NCBI GenBank assembly: GCA_001949185.1
Contig: BDGG01000002.1
Coordinates: forward strand, 3,019,317 to 3,083,316
Length of the DNA stretch: 64,000 bases
Direction of reading: 5' to 3'
Source of the DNA: Ramazzottius varieornatus
Taxonomy: Eukaryota; Tardigrada; Eutardigrada; Parachela; Ramazzottiidae
This document shows positions 21,069 to 32,961 of the stretch, one piece after another. Position numbers and translations under genes: made by a program. The notes beneath the pieces are model-generated. The model had not been told where the DNA came from. It saw only the letters and a list, made by a program, of their open reading frames with translations, and did no database searches. The number at the start of each line of letters is the position of its first letter. Within the stretch, counting starts at the first letter, position 1.

Positions 21069-24000
21069 TCACGGAGGAACTGTATTGTAGGAAAGGCCTT
21101 GTTCAAACGAAACTTTGGCTTCTTTACCGGTTAGCTTCGGGTTCGTCAGTACTATCGGGCTGGACGATGACAAGTCTCCGTCTGACAAGGAACTTTTTGA
21201 TGCATCGTCAGCTTTAGTTTCATCATCCTCGATTGATTCAACATCATCGCTGGACTCGCTAGTCGAAGGGGACGAACTATGCTTGCCGGTACCGGCCACG
21301 ATCTGCGCCAAATCGGTGAAGCTGTACTGCACACCGGGCACCGTATCGTCGATGGCGAGTGCGCGAGAGTGCTGTGACGCCAGTGTCACACCTGGTCGGT
21401 GAAGGTTACCTTCTTCTCGGGCGAACAGCTCGTCCATCCGACCTTTCATGACATCTTCCGTGAAGAAACTCCTAAAAAGTAAACATGGTAAGAACCTAGT
21501 AAGATGCAGTAACCTGCATACTCGGGTACTATGACAAGCTGTTAGCTAGTTGTATGCAGGTTCATGACGCAGAGGTCTTTCAAACACCTGCATACAGTCA
21601 ACCGCCTGTTTACCACAGACAAGAAGTATTCAGGTGTCTGCAAAAATATGATGTTGCACGTACTTTCCGTAATCGTAGCCCATGGTGCAAATTAAGTCGA
21701 ACTTCTTGAAGTCTAGAGTCTTGAAACTCTCGATAGGCGGTCTGACATACACGCAATAGTCGGACTTCTTCACGATCTCCAGCGTCCGAACACAGCTGAC
21801 ATACGCCAGTCTTGTCTGGACTTCGGCCATGGTGGGTACTCTCGGCTGGTTACCGAAAGGAAACCACCGCTTGAAAAGCAGCCACCAACCGGAGAGCTCG
21901 TCCCCATAATTAGTTAGATCATAATCGTCCTAATAAAAAAAACCACATCAGTTATCGTAAAATAAATAAAGGGTTGTGGAATGTGAAAGGACATACCTGG
22001 CTGCCGACGTCAACGGCGAAGATGAAGTTGGCGCCTTGCTGTTGCATGACATCAGCTGGCAGGTTGTTGACGTAGCCACCATCGAGCAGGAGATGGCCGT
22101 CAGCGGGGTCGCACAGAGGAGGAAGGTAACCGGAGAGGGACATGCTAGCGCGAACGTAACGCCACAGATCGCCGACTTTGTGGACGCGCATCGATGAGGA
22201 GGAGATATCGGTCGTCACTGTAAAATACGGTATCCACAAATCCTACAAAAAACCCCCTAATTTCTCTTCAAGCTGATGATCATCACTGTAAGCTCTTTAT
22301 GAGATAATGTGACAAGATTACGATACATGAGAAGTGTACTTCAGGCTGTTTTTCCTACGGTATATTCACTATAGCACTTGAGCATACTCTTGCTCACCTC
22401 GACTTGTCTGTCTTTGAACGTGTTTTCAACCTCTCTGTTGAACGCTGTGCCTTTGAACATGGCTGTGTACGGGTAAGTCAGGTCGAGGATTTGCTTCCAC
22501 AGCACATTCATGCCGAAGAACCACGAACGTGCCCGTTGTATTACCGCCGTGATATTCCGTTCTTCCGCCCACAACCCAGACACAAACGCCCCTGCAAAAA
22601 GCACCGATCACGAACCATTCGCCTTAGCTTTGTTCAACTGAAATCTTCTACCGATACTCGTGCCACCGATCATGTCGATCGGCACTTCCGACTCCATCAT
22701 GGCCTTGATGACACCCACATGCGCCGCTCCACGAGCGCCGCCACCACCCAGCACCAGACCAACCGCCTTGCCCATGAGGACCCTTCCTAGCCTTGAGAAG
22801 TCAGAGAACTTATCGGCAATGCTGTCCTTCTTTTGTGTGTAGTAGTCTTCGAACCAGCCCGGTGACTTGGACAGGAACATCCGCTTGGTACACTTGACGT
22901 GGTGGTGTGAGGAGACCCAGCCGCGCATGTTGAGCCAGGCCGCTGTGTCTTTTGGAACAACCGTCTCTGGTCGATGGAGGAGAACGAGCTTCTTCTCGGC
23001 ACGAAGGTCCATTGCGTCAAGCTGCTTCTCCAAATGCCCCACCTGCAAAAGAGGATGCTAACTACTCCATAACGGGTATCATTTTCGATTGTGATACGAA
23101 CTCTCACAGCAAAATGCTGAAACAAACCGTTTCTGCACCATCATAAAAATCATGTGGAAGGCAAGTCTGATCTACGGAATGTGACGATATCAGTATCAAC
23201 GTCAAACTCAATAGGGAACAGCTTCTTATTGACCATTCTACGATTAGTATTACTTATGCGAATTACCGTTGGCTTCCGGTCGCCGTTTGCGATGATGAGG
23301 ATACAGTCGGCTTGTCGGAGGCATTGCTTCGTCCAAGTTGTCATCGTCTGGTCGCAGTGGAAAAGGACCATTCTGTGAGAGTCTTCTTGGTGTCCCAACC
23401 ACAAGGCCAACCTACAAAAAAGGTGAGACGCCATTGTAGCTAATTTCGTTCAAGAAGTTCCAGGAGGTAACGAAGAAGGCTTTACCGGTCTTCGTTGACA
23501 GGGTCGAGTGCCGCCGGTCCCAGTATTTCCTCGACTTTGCGACTACTCAAGCACAGCGTACTGCCCATTTCGTTCATGGCAGCTTCCATCTCCAGACAGA
23601 AGGGGACAATCGGGACGTCGGAACTGACAGCCACAATGGCCACCGTGGAAAGGTTGGGTGTCAGCATCTGCTTGTCCTGGGTACCCATCAGCTTTTGCTG
23701 CATCTGACCGAACATCTTTGTGCCCAGGATGTTGATTAATCTACTGACAACCTAAAACAGAAGCCAATCAAGAGTAACCCATCAAAATCGACCCAAATCG
23801 CGAGCCGGAAGACCGGCAGATAAAGCAAAAGCCCTTTTCATGTACCTGCATACACATGTACGGTCAGAATAACGGCACGCGCGTATGCAGGATATGACAC
23901 TCCAGTATTTCCGGCCCGCCAGCCTTAGAGTTCCTAGTCAGAATCTAGTCTTACCTTTGGGTATTTTAGTTTGATAAATTCGAGGACATGTGTCGGAATT

Positions 24001-27000
24001 TTCGCGATTTCCGAGTCCCTCACAGCAATGACAGTCGTCATTCTGGGTTTGTGTACAGATACTTCCGCCAGACCTAGCAAGTCGCCTCGTGCGTACTCAC
24101 CGGTGGGCTCCTTGCTACCGTCCTGCTTCTTGACCACGGACCGGACTCTTCCGTTGAGTATCACGAACACCGAGTCGGCTTCCTCACCCTGCCGGTAGAT
24201 AGCTCGACCAGATTCGACCTGCTCCCAGTCCAGGGCGAAGTCAATCTGCCGGACAAAGCCAGACATACGTTCGGAGAAACAGTGTGCGGTCGTCAAGATG
24301 ATCTGCGGATTCTCCCGCAGCAAGTCAAAGAAATCGGACCTGCAAAAACGTACTTCAGGTTGTTTATGTACCAACCGTAACTTACGTCACATTTCGACGC
24401 AAGAAACAACGAAGAAATAGCGAAACGATGAAGTCGACTGAGAGACGAGGGAACTCCAGCACGCTCCTACATACAAGATCCCGAGCTTCAAGAGGAGAAC
24501 ATGTATGCAGCAGCGTGAGCATCTTTGGATTTATGAGGCCCTGGAGTAGACCTGGCAATGGTGTGGTTTTACCTTACCACACCACACCGAAAAAAACCAC
24601 ACTTTCTGGTTTCCGAGGACACCACATTACACCAAACCGAAAAACTTCTGGTGCACCATTTCGTAGGAAGGCATGCCTTGATCGGGAACTAAGGCGGAGC
24701 ATGACACGCTTTGAGTGGCCAAATATACAGGGAAAACCGACAGGACCAGTAGAATTAAGCATACTGACGTCAGGTTTAGCTTCGGAGTGTGCATTGTTGT
24801 CATTCGGTTTCTGTTTGTACATCTGTGTTACGCCAAGGTTTGCTCCCTAGCGGTTATTAACTACAACTTTTGCTTTTTCTGTTTTTCGAATTGGTGTGGT
24901 GTGGTGCACCAAAAGAGTTGTGTCCGATTCACATCACACTAAAAAAAGTGGTGTGACTTTCGCACCGAAAAAGTAGTTTCGGTGTGGAAGAACACCAAAC
25001 CAAAAAACACCACACCACACTTAATCACACTATTGCCACGTCTACCCTGGAGATGTCAGTGCAGACAACTTCTTACCGTGTTATGACGAGGACTTTGGAC
25101 AGTTGTTTGGCTCGAATGTTGAACAAGCTGGGTTCGCCCGTGAGAACAGCCAGCGTTCCCACAATCTCACCAACATTGGCGACGAAGAGGTGCGTGTTAC
25201 GATCAGCCATTCGATGATCGGCGATCTTCTGCGAGACGTTGAGACTACCACTGACCACGTAGTACAGCGAGGAATCGTGGTCGAACTCGTGAGTCAGGTA
25301 CATGCCTAAAAATCTTTAGATGAATCCGAATATCGAGAAGAGTATTCAACGTCTTTCGTACCTGCTTGTACTCTTTTGTATGTGACGCGATCTTCCAAGC
25401 CGGAAGCATCCTTCAAACCCAAGATCTCGATGAGATCTCGCCGAGCTCTTCTTGACTCATTGTCTTCGTTCAGTATAGCATCTTCGAAGCAGGAAACCGA
25501 ACGAACCTTACGGTAGGCTTCTCGACCAGACCGTTCTTTAAAGCTCGAAGAAAATCGCTGGAATGAACGACAGAATTTTTTCCACAAATCCTTATTTCAG
25601 AATGTTTTATGATTGCTTTTATGCTGATTTTTTCTGGGTGATGAATTGTGTGAGTTTTATACTTTGCCCTCCAGGTATGCGAGCTCGTCTTCGCTGCTCC
25701 GAATGGGGCTGATGTTGCGTCTGACGGACGTCGCTTGGGGTGGTGTATAAAGTGGCGCGTGCGAGACGACCGAAACGCTGCGTTCTTTGGCGTATTTTCC
25801 ATTATGCGGAGACACGTGATCGACTGTATCTGTCAGCAAACAAAAACAAGATGGTTATTTATACTTCTTTACAACACTCCCATGAGCGAATCAGCCTTGC
25901 TATCGACGTCAGCGACGACCGTTGTGGCGTGTTTGGCATATGGCGACGTAAGGAGGTGTGTTTGGTCTATCACACCGTGGCATCAAACAAGTTCAACTAC
26001 TCGACCACATAACCCATCACATCGAACAAAACAACACACGGAAAAAATTTCCCAAAATATTATTTTTGCCGAATAATTTCTTTAAATCTCATATCGTAAA
26101 GATCAAGAGAAACTGTCCTCGAAATTCCAACAGCTCTTCTTTTTGAATTAGCTTACGAATGGGGCTGTTCATCGGAGCATTTGCCGGTGCGAACGCCGAC
26201 TTATCCGTCCTCATCAGCTCGTGGGTTAGTCCCAGGTAGTCCCGCAACGCGGAGAAGGTAACTCTCTGGAGCCTCGTCATGATCAGTTGCACTACTCTGA
26301 CCAGCGCTTCCGGGTTTCTCGCCAGAACTTCCCCGAAAGCACTAACCGGCATTCTGACCACTGTACTCGGCTCTAACGCCCTCGAAGTCACAGTCCTGCA
26401 AATAAAGCACATTGGTACTGTGACATCTTCGCAAAACCGAGTGGGGAAATAGCTACCTGAAGGGCCTTTCGGTGCCAGCGAGAACGTCCAGTATGGACAA
26501 CATCGACGTGATGTTCTCTCCGGCTTTGACCTCTTTTAGCGGCATCTCGCGTTTGAATTCCATGTCTGTGATATAAACGAGGATCCTACCCCGTTGCACC
26601 ATGTAGACCGAGTCATCTTTGTCTCCGGGTTGAAAGAGTAACTGACCAGTGTCCACTTCGAGTGAGACCATCTGCCGACAGAGTTCGAGAAACACCGGCT
26701 CTTCCAGATGGCCGAAAAGTCGAATAGCTCGCATCATCGAGACAACTTCCGGTGGGAATTTCGACTTGGTTTGGCCGGACTGCAGTTCTTCCAGGTAGGA
26801 GGCTGGAAGCTCCTTGTGAAGCAACCTGGAGAAGGCGAAATATTGTGTACCCATTTTTACCGATTGAGTAACGCACATATACGGTATGAACAGCTGTAAC
26901 AACGCGCAACTTCAGTATACTGGCGTAAAAAGAAACGTTGATCAACTCGAAAACGCGCCATCCTTAACGAATCAATAGAACCTTGAAGCTTTTTGCATGG

Positions 27001-28058
27001 TTTGAGCTGAAATAACGAGTATTGTGTTGAATTTTCACTAGTTTTATGCCCTAGAGGGTATTATGTAACGTTCTTGTGGAGGGGATGAGCTTGAAAGATA
27101 GTGTTACTTAGTGTAATCAGGGTTGCGAAACTTTCTTGAGTGGAAAGTAGTTGAAGGCCGCCAGCTGATTTGGCACGTGTGGCGACTTGTTTACGATAGG
27201 GCGTAATGATACCCTCCATCACGAGGGCTGTTCGAATAGTTAAGAAGAACGATGGCATTACAGAAACTTGAAAGTAGCAGAGAGTAAAGTGGGAGATCTA
27301 CCGGGGAATGGCAACATCGCTGGCACGCCGCTGGAACTTGCTGCGTAGCCTCACGCTGGCGCGGTTGATGAAATTCTTGGCGATCTTCTCCACTATCTGC
27401 TTGCTCTTCAGCCGTGTTTGCTTCCCCGACGGCGTCTCGGCATATTGCAGGGAATTCACTTTACTTAACCATTTGTTGTAGTAGAAACGGACCTAAAAGA
27501 AACGCAGGAAAATAAAATTAGAAATGGTCAGTCGAAGACTTGTTACACGTTAACGGCAGATACAAAGCAACCGTTCCTCTCGCACCTGCATATTGCAAAA
27601 CACCTCAGACAACAATACGATTGTTTGCTAGTGCACGACTCACGTATCGTACAGCCCTATTTGGGTCGCACATGACGTCATCGACAAAGCGGGAAACCAC
27701 CGTTGGAGGGCAACTGCACCGTGACGTCGCAGAGAGCAGACGCCTTGACCAACAATCAACTCACCTTTTCTTTTCTGGGGAATTTTCGGGTATTAGTTCT
27801 GACAGCGTTTTTCGTTTCTTCCTTCTCCAGCTTTTTCTTCCCCCAACTTGTCCATTTTTTCCGCTTGATGATAAGCGCGGTAAAACATGTAGCGCCAGCG
27901 AGCAGAAGAGAGATGAAAAGGAACCAGTTATCCGGAACTGCGGGTTCGGAAGCGAGGGAGAAATACGGAAAGGACTCCGAGACGGTATAGTCTGGCATTA
28001 TTGATGGGATATTTTCCCAACGAAGATGAGAAACGATTGCCTGTAGGTAGGCCGCCAT
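21069..28058 (-). CDS. PNPLA6: Neuropathy target esterase / patatin-like phospholipase 6-7
   Basis: ER-anchored lysophospholipase that deacylates phosphatidylcholine. Fifteen exons (minus order): 27765-28058, 27302-27492, 26457-26825, 26157-26395, 25663-25829, 25362-25557, 25077-25305, 23955-24339, 23486-23751, 23267-23411, 22652-23042, 22398-22591, 21997-22242, 21664-21929, 21069-21471. They sum to 1326 aa, almost exactly the human length. One N-terminal transmembrane helix ([19 protein letters not shown]) with basic flank; three cyclic-nucleotide-binding-like domains (e.g. [53 protein letters not shown]); and a patatin domain with oxyanion loop GGGGARG, nucleophile GTSIG (Ser near 955) and catalytic Asp in DGGYVNN (near 1076). 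The GTSIG codons are split by an intron at 22651. The acidic/Ser-rich tail diverges. Introns carry several small inverted repeats. Confidence 0.95.
21511..21561. repeat. CCTGCATAC mini-hairpin in NTE intron
   Basis: Inverted ends AACCTGCATAC and GTATGCAGGTT with about 30 bp between; same family at 1624-1672 and 23843-23891. Confidence 0.7.
23843..23891. repeat. CCTGCATAC mini-hairpin in NTE intron
   Basis: Inverted ACCTGCATAC / GTATGCAGG, about 49 bp long. A more diverged relative (CCTACATACAAG / CATGTATGCAGC) is at 24468-24512. Confidence 0.7.
24555..25020. repeat. CCACACC-rich inverted-repeat element in NTE intron
   Basis: The largest NTE intron (24340-25076) holds about 460 bp densely built of GGTGTGGT / ACCACACC motifs facing each other (left TACCACACCACACCG; right ACACCACACCACAC). 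Probably a foldback or MITE-like insertion; no coding content. Confidence 0.55.
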
Positions 28059-28906
28059 CACATTGAGGGAGACTGATCGGCAACAATATCAAGTCGACTG
28101 GTACGACACCGTAATCGCATCTCCTGATATCGAGGGCCTCGAACGAGGATTGTCCAACCCAAGAGCCCAAATATCGCATGAATTGTTGATGTAGACTATA
28201 ACGGCGTGTCCCTTCCACACGGATCATGGATATCAGGAAAAAAACCAAAGATGCTCTCGGAAGATGACGATTGACGAGACTGTCGATTAAACGTTTCCAA
28301 AATACACAATCGGACTTACTGTACATGAGCTGCTAAAGGGGGCCTTGCCGGAACGTCAAACACACTGATTGAGCGATTGATTGATTACGTTCCGCTAACA
28401 AATAGGTAGGACCGATACGGATACGTCATACGTTGGTCATATACAGTACGTAATGTGATGTAATCTACTAACAAAACTCAAGATGAGCTCTTTATTCAAT
28501 CAAGGAATCCCAGCAACAGAAGAAAACCGTCTCGCCCAACAAAAGCAACCGCTGGGGTGCAATAAGGGTGAGCGTACACATTAGCAACTGTTCTATCATG
28601 ACTCAACAAACGCCTTTTTCGACGGCCTGCGTTTTTGGCAGGCCATGTCAAGTAAAGGCCTTTTAGCAGCACTCCACTGCAATCGGAGCTCCACTAGCTC
28701 AGGTCACACCCACGGAATCTCTAGCAGTAATGAACGCCTGGGACATATCCCACGCGGCTGCCGTACTACCAGGGGAAAATAAACCTGACGCGGACTGTTC
28801 GGCGCGAAGTGATCGACTACAGTATGGCTATAGCGAGGTGCGGTACGATACACATGTCAGCTGGGTGTAACCGTCGTAACGCAGTATCCAATTGTTATTC
28901 TCACTG
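28059..28906. other. Intergenic spacer left of the hAT element
   Basis: NTE 5' region and flank of the hAT insertion. An inverted GGCCTTTTAGC/GGCAGGCC-type stretch near 28630-28670 is weak. No gene seen. Confidence 0.45.
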
Positions 28907-29448
28907 CAGTGTTGTTCCGATTATTGTAATACATAATTGAAAATGGATGATTTTGGCCTTTTTGGAATTCCGATACAACAATGAAAAACTGAGAAGCTTT
29001 TGCCAACGTATTTCGATTTGAATCGGAATCCAAATTCAAATGAGAAATGATCAGTGTATTTTAATTCATAATTCAAATCATACAAGGGCGTAATTCAAAT
29101 AAGCATAATCGGAATAAGACACTACGGTCGATTTGAATTGCGCATTAGTACCGCGAAACTGCAAGTTCAAGTGCGCCGGTTGAATCTACAGCTGTCAGCG
29201 TCAAGCCCGCATCGCCAATCTACCCCGGGACTATAGCGCATTCAGAGGCGGGCAAATCGGGGCTCATTTTCGCTGTCTGCCTCACTGCCTCTTACGATTG
29301 CTTATCATTGATCGTTGATTTGATGAGGAGATAAATTCGAAAAGCATCGCCGGAAGTGAAGCCGAAGAGTTTTTGAGTGGCTTTGTGATACGTTCAGATT
29401 CCACCGCTGATCTGTGTTATTCCAAGTTTTCATACTGACATCTCAATC

Positions 29449-31433
29449 ATGGTCAAGAAGCAGAACAAGGTAAAGCGTAAGGCCGACACGCAGAAGATGG
29501 ATAAGAAGCCTTCCACCAACACGTCTTCCATAGAATCCGTTGTGGACTTGACCACATCCTCCGAGAACTGCGTTCCACCGCCGTCACCATTTGCTGGCAG
29601 TGAGCTGAGCATTTCTGTTGGAACTACAAACGTTCGAGTTCCAAATTTGAAGAAGTCTACAGGGGGAAGGAAGAAGGACTCGCCAGTTTGGAATTTCTTC
29701 AAGTATGACGAAGAAGGCGACCAGTCGACGTGCATGGTTGAAGGCTCCTCGAAACAACTTACCAGCTGCTCTGCAGCAAAAAACAGAGTTCATCTGCACA
29801 AGCATCCAGCAGCCTACAAGGAATACCTCGAACTGTTGGCAAAACAGAAAGCTGAAAGGGAGAAGGATTCCATTTCGGGCGTTTCCTTCAAACAAGTAAC
29901 GCTCGAAGAGATGGCTCAATCAGGAAAGCCGTACGATAAAAACCATCTTAGGTAAATCGATTGATCGACTGATTCGGCCACTCCGATCCGCAAAATCTGA
30001 TCTTTGATCATTGTTTGCACGCACGATAGTACACTCCAGAAAGTTGCTCTCTATGTTCTGCGGTCGCCATCCATGACGCTGAATGGCGTCGAAGACGAAA
30101 GCTTCCACGACTTGATTCATCATCTGGACTACCGAGCGCCTTTACCGATACGCAAGACTGTACGTGGCTTCATGGACTCAACTGAGGAGCGACTTCGAGA
30201 AACAATTGAAGATCTGCTGAAGAATGCCGGCAAAATCTGTCTCACAACTGGTACGCTTCATGTTTTCTTTCGTTTTTCAGAATTCCGGATGTTGGATTTC
30301 CAATCTGTTTAGTCCTCGTAGATATCTGCACCAAGGAAAGGTATGACAGAAGCATTCCTCGGGATCACCGCCCATTTCACCGACGGGAAGAGTCTTGTCA
30401 GGCATCACATGTCAGGCTGTGTCTCTTTTCCGTCTCGCCATACGGCAGATAACATCTGCGTGTTGTTCAAACAAGAACTGACCAACTGGGGCATCAAGCC
30501 GCAGAACGTGCCGATCGTCCAGACCGACAACTGCTCTTTGGATTTCCAAATATTGGACTTTCAGAGCAAAGTGTCACTTTGTGTTGCGTCTTGTTGTAGA
30601 TAACCGTTCGCATGCAAGCAGGAAAGGAAAGTACGATCCACAAAGTGGCTCCTCATTTGAAAGACATTTTGGTACACCTGAAGCAAATGGAGACTCTCGC
30701 AGACGAGTTGGAACTGGGCTCTCTAGAAGTTCCTGATCCTTTCTTTCCTTTGGTCCAAAGTAGGATATCGCGGTTCTTGCATTGTCACACTTAATCTACG
30801 TTCACGTGATCTATTCGTCTATTTCAGAAATGCGAATAGACATGGTGCGTCGTTTTGGTATATGGTTGAACCCCGAACATGAAAAGTTCGACCCTATCAT
30901 AATGGCCGCTACTCTGCTACATCCCAAGCTCCGCCGAGTGTTGAAGGAAAACGAGCGGGATATCGCAAAGAAAGGTGCTCTTCAGTACAGTAAGAAGTGG
31001 TACCCAAGTGAGGGTTCACAACAAGCCCACAGCTCAGTCTCAAGTAGGTTGTACTCAGTAAAGATTCCTGTTCGGAACTTCAAAGTTTGGAATTCCAAAA
31101 GTCGTGTGTTTTCTGTTAGGTGAGAGTTTAGGATTGGATGCACCGGAAGAGAGCGATGTGTTCGCCGGGCTAGCGGAGATGCTTGCCCGGCAGCCTGAAC
31201 AAGTTATCCAAAAAGAAAGGAAGTCGCCGATCGAATGTCAGTTAGACTGTTACCTGACGTCTGCAGAAGCATCCAACTGTCCACAAAAGGGAGAACCCAG
31301 CAGATTTTGGGCTGAGCACGCGTCGAAATATCCCGACCTAGCCAGGCTTGCCTTAGACATTCTTAGCACCCAGTGTTCTTCCGCTCCGTCAGAAAGACTG
31401 CGAAAAGAATCGATTGGTTGGCAAGAAGCTTGA
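29449..31433 (+). pseudogene. hAT transposase, internally degraded
   Basis: The N-terminal exon (29449-29954) has a Lys-rich start and a BED-finger-like stretch (SPVWNFFKYDEEGDQSTCMV to VHLHKHPAAYKEYLELL). After an intron, VEDESFHDLIHHLDYRAPLP and NAGKICLTT match the hAT region before the first catalytic Asp; AFLGITAHFTDGKSLVRH and QNVPIVQTDNCS follow. The C-terminal part keeps FDPIIMAATLLHPKLRRVL and a short hATC dimerisation motif (ALDILSTQCSSAPSERL). The middle, where the CxxC and insertion domain should be (about 150 residues), is missing around 30590-30610, and the frames at 30250-30343 do not join cleanly by GT-AG splicing. Likely non-autonomous. Confidence 0.75.
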
Positions 31434-31793
31434 GCAGAAAGTATTTGTTGGACGTAACCAGAAATACCTCAGTTTTGGAATTCCAACTCTGTATATCCAA
31501 TAACGCCTCTTTAGTGTTGCATTAAACTCGTAGCTATGCCATAATGTTGGATTGTTAACTGTTTATAGAATGTGGATCTTTAGTTTTCCGTTGTGTTTAA
31601 CTGTCGGATCGATCAAAGAAAAGTACCACAGTCAAGACAGGACACTGAGCCCACAAAATCGATAAAAAGAGCCAACAGTCGTAATTACTCTTCTGACATT
31701 CATCTAGGAACAACAAAAGGCGTCTCAGTTGAGACTGCGCCAAGCGCTTAGAGCTTTTAAGGAAGACTTAGGGCAGAGCTAAGGAATGCATTG

Positions 31794-32961
31794 CTAGACA
31801 AGGTCTTTTCCCCTAAACATGGCATAGTAGTCAGAGGCGCGGCTTTCGAAATCCAGGTCTTCCTCCTTCCTGTCCAGAACCCGCTGACGGTCTTCCATTC
31901 CGTACCTCTCGGATCTCTCACGATCCTCTCGTGCTCGCTTTTCCGCCAAGTCTCGCTTTTCACGATTACGAAGCTGGATCCGATCGAGAACCTCCTGTTG
32001 ACGAGTGTAAGTCATTCGCTTCATTTCCCCATCACGCCAAGATATAACTTCTTGGTTCCTGCGGTGAACGCAGAGATCCGGCGTCGGTCGTGCGCCACCA
32101 CGAAGTCTGGCTTGACTTTGTTACCATCAGTCTTCCAGAAATGGCCACCAGACTTGGCATTTGGAGCTCCACAATCCTTTGGAGTTCCAAATCGAACACG
32201 TTGCTGCACAGGAGGACTAACGCAGACGGTGTTGCTCAAACACCGAGACGCTTCCGGTCGAGTTTTGTGGAGTTCCACTGTCTGAATCTCCAAAAATCAC
32301 TGCGACATCAGGTTTTCGTCCCAGGTTGTGCATGTCCGACTGCCGTAGTCGCATAGCACAGATACCAGTCTTGACGAGAGGCGTAGCCTGAGCTTTTTCC
32401 TCAAGGTCCTGTTGACGGAACTGATCTTCTGAAAAAAAGAAAATACGACGATACAGTGAGAAGTTGACCAGAGCGGTCCACAGAACCACCTATATCACCA
32501 GCGATGGAAAACCATAAGGGACCTCTGCATGAATAATGGTTTTACCCTCGACAGGAAAATCAGGAAAAATCCTTACCTAAAGCTTTGAGACCACCGGCGG
32601 TAAGGGTCAGCTTCTCGGAACTTCCCATAGCTTCTTTCAACAGATCTGCGATGTCCGACATTGCAGAGGATCGGCTCATCCTGCAAAGCAAAACTATTAA
32701 CAGTGTGGTTTGTAATCAAATGGGAGCTCGGCAAACAAAACGTACAAGATTGTTGTATCAAGTGGCGCACGGTTAGGTGTTACTGGCTGGAGGAGTGCGC
32801 CTCTCAGGCTAGCAATCTTGCTAACAATCTTGTATGTTTCGTTTGCCTTGCTTTCGAATACAGCAGATTATGAAAGTCTGGCGTAAGTAGTACCTTTCAC
32901 TTTTAGAGTCGTCCGGGACCAGGAAATCTTCCTTCACGGCAGGTTGTGATGTCCCGTTCAT
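31794..32961 (-). CDS. Coiled-coil protein gene carried inside the hAT element
   Basis: Not a known transposase part and not recognised. Exon 1 32894-32961 (ATG, MNGTSQPAVKEDFLVPDD), exon 2 32577-32680 (MSDIADLLKEAMGSSEKLTL), exon 3 up to 32428 (EDQFRQQDLEEKAQATPLVK, CAMRLRQSDMHNLGRKPDV; 3' end uncertain, about 32300), and a last exon 31794-32058 (NQEVISWRDGEMKRMTYTRQ). The last exon continues as a highly charged helix (NREKRDLAEKRAREDRERSE) to MFRGKDLV-stop. Phases agree for exons 1-3; the exon 3-4 junction is not resolved. Intron 1 carries a GTGCGCCACTTG foldback. It could be a captured host gene or an accessory transposon protein. Confidence 0.55.
32757..32805. repeat. GTGCGCCACTTG foldback repeat inside the hAT passenger gene intron
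   Basis: CAAGTGGCGCACGGTTAGGT and GGAGTGCGCCTCTCAG form arms, nested in longer arms ACAAGATTGTT / AACAATCTTGT (32741-32836). Confidence 0.6.
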
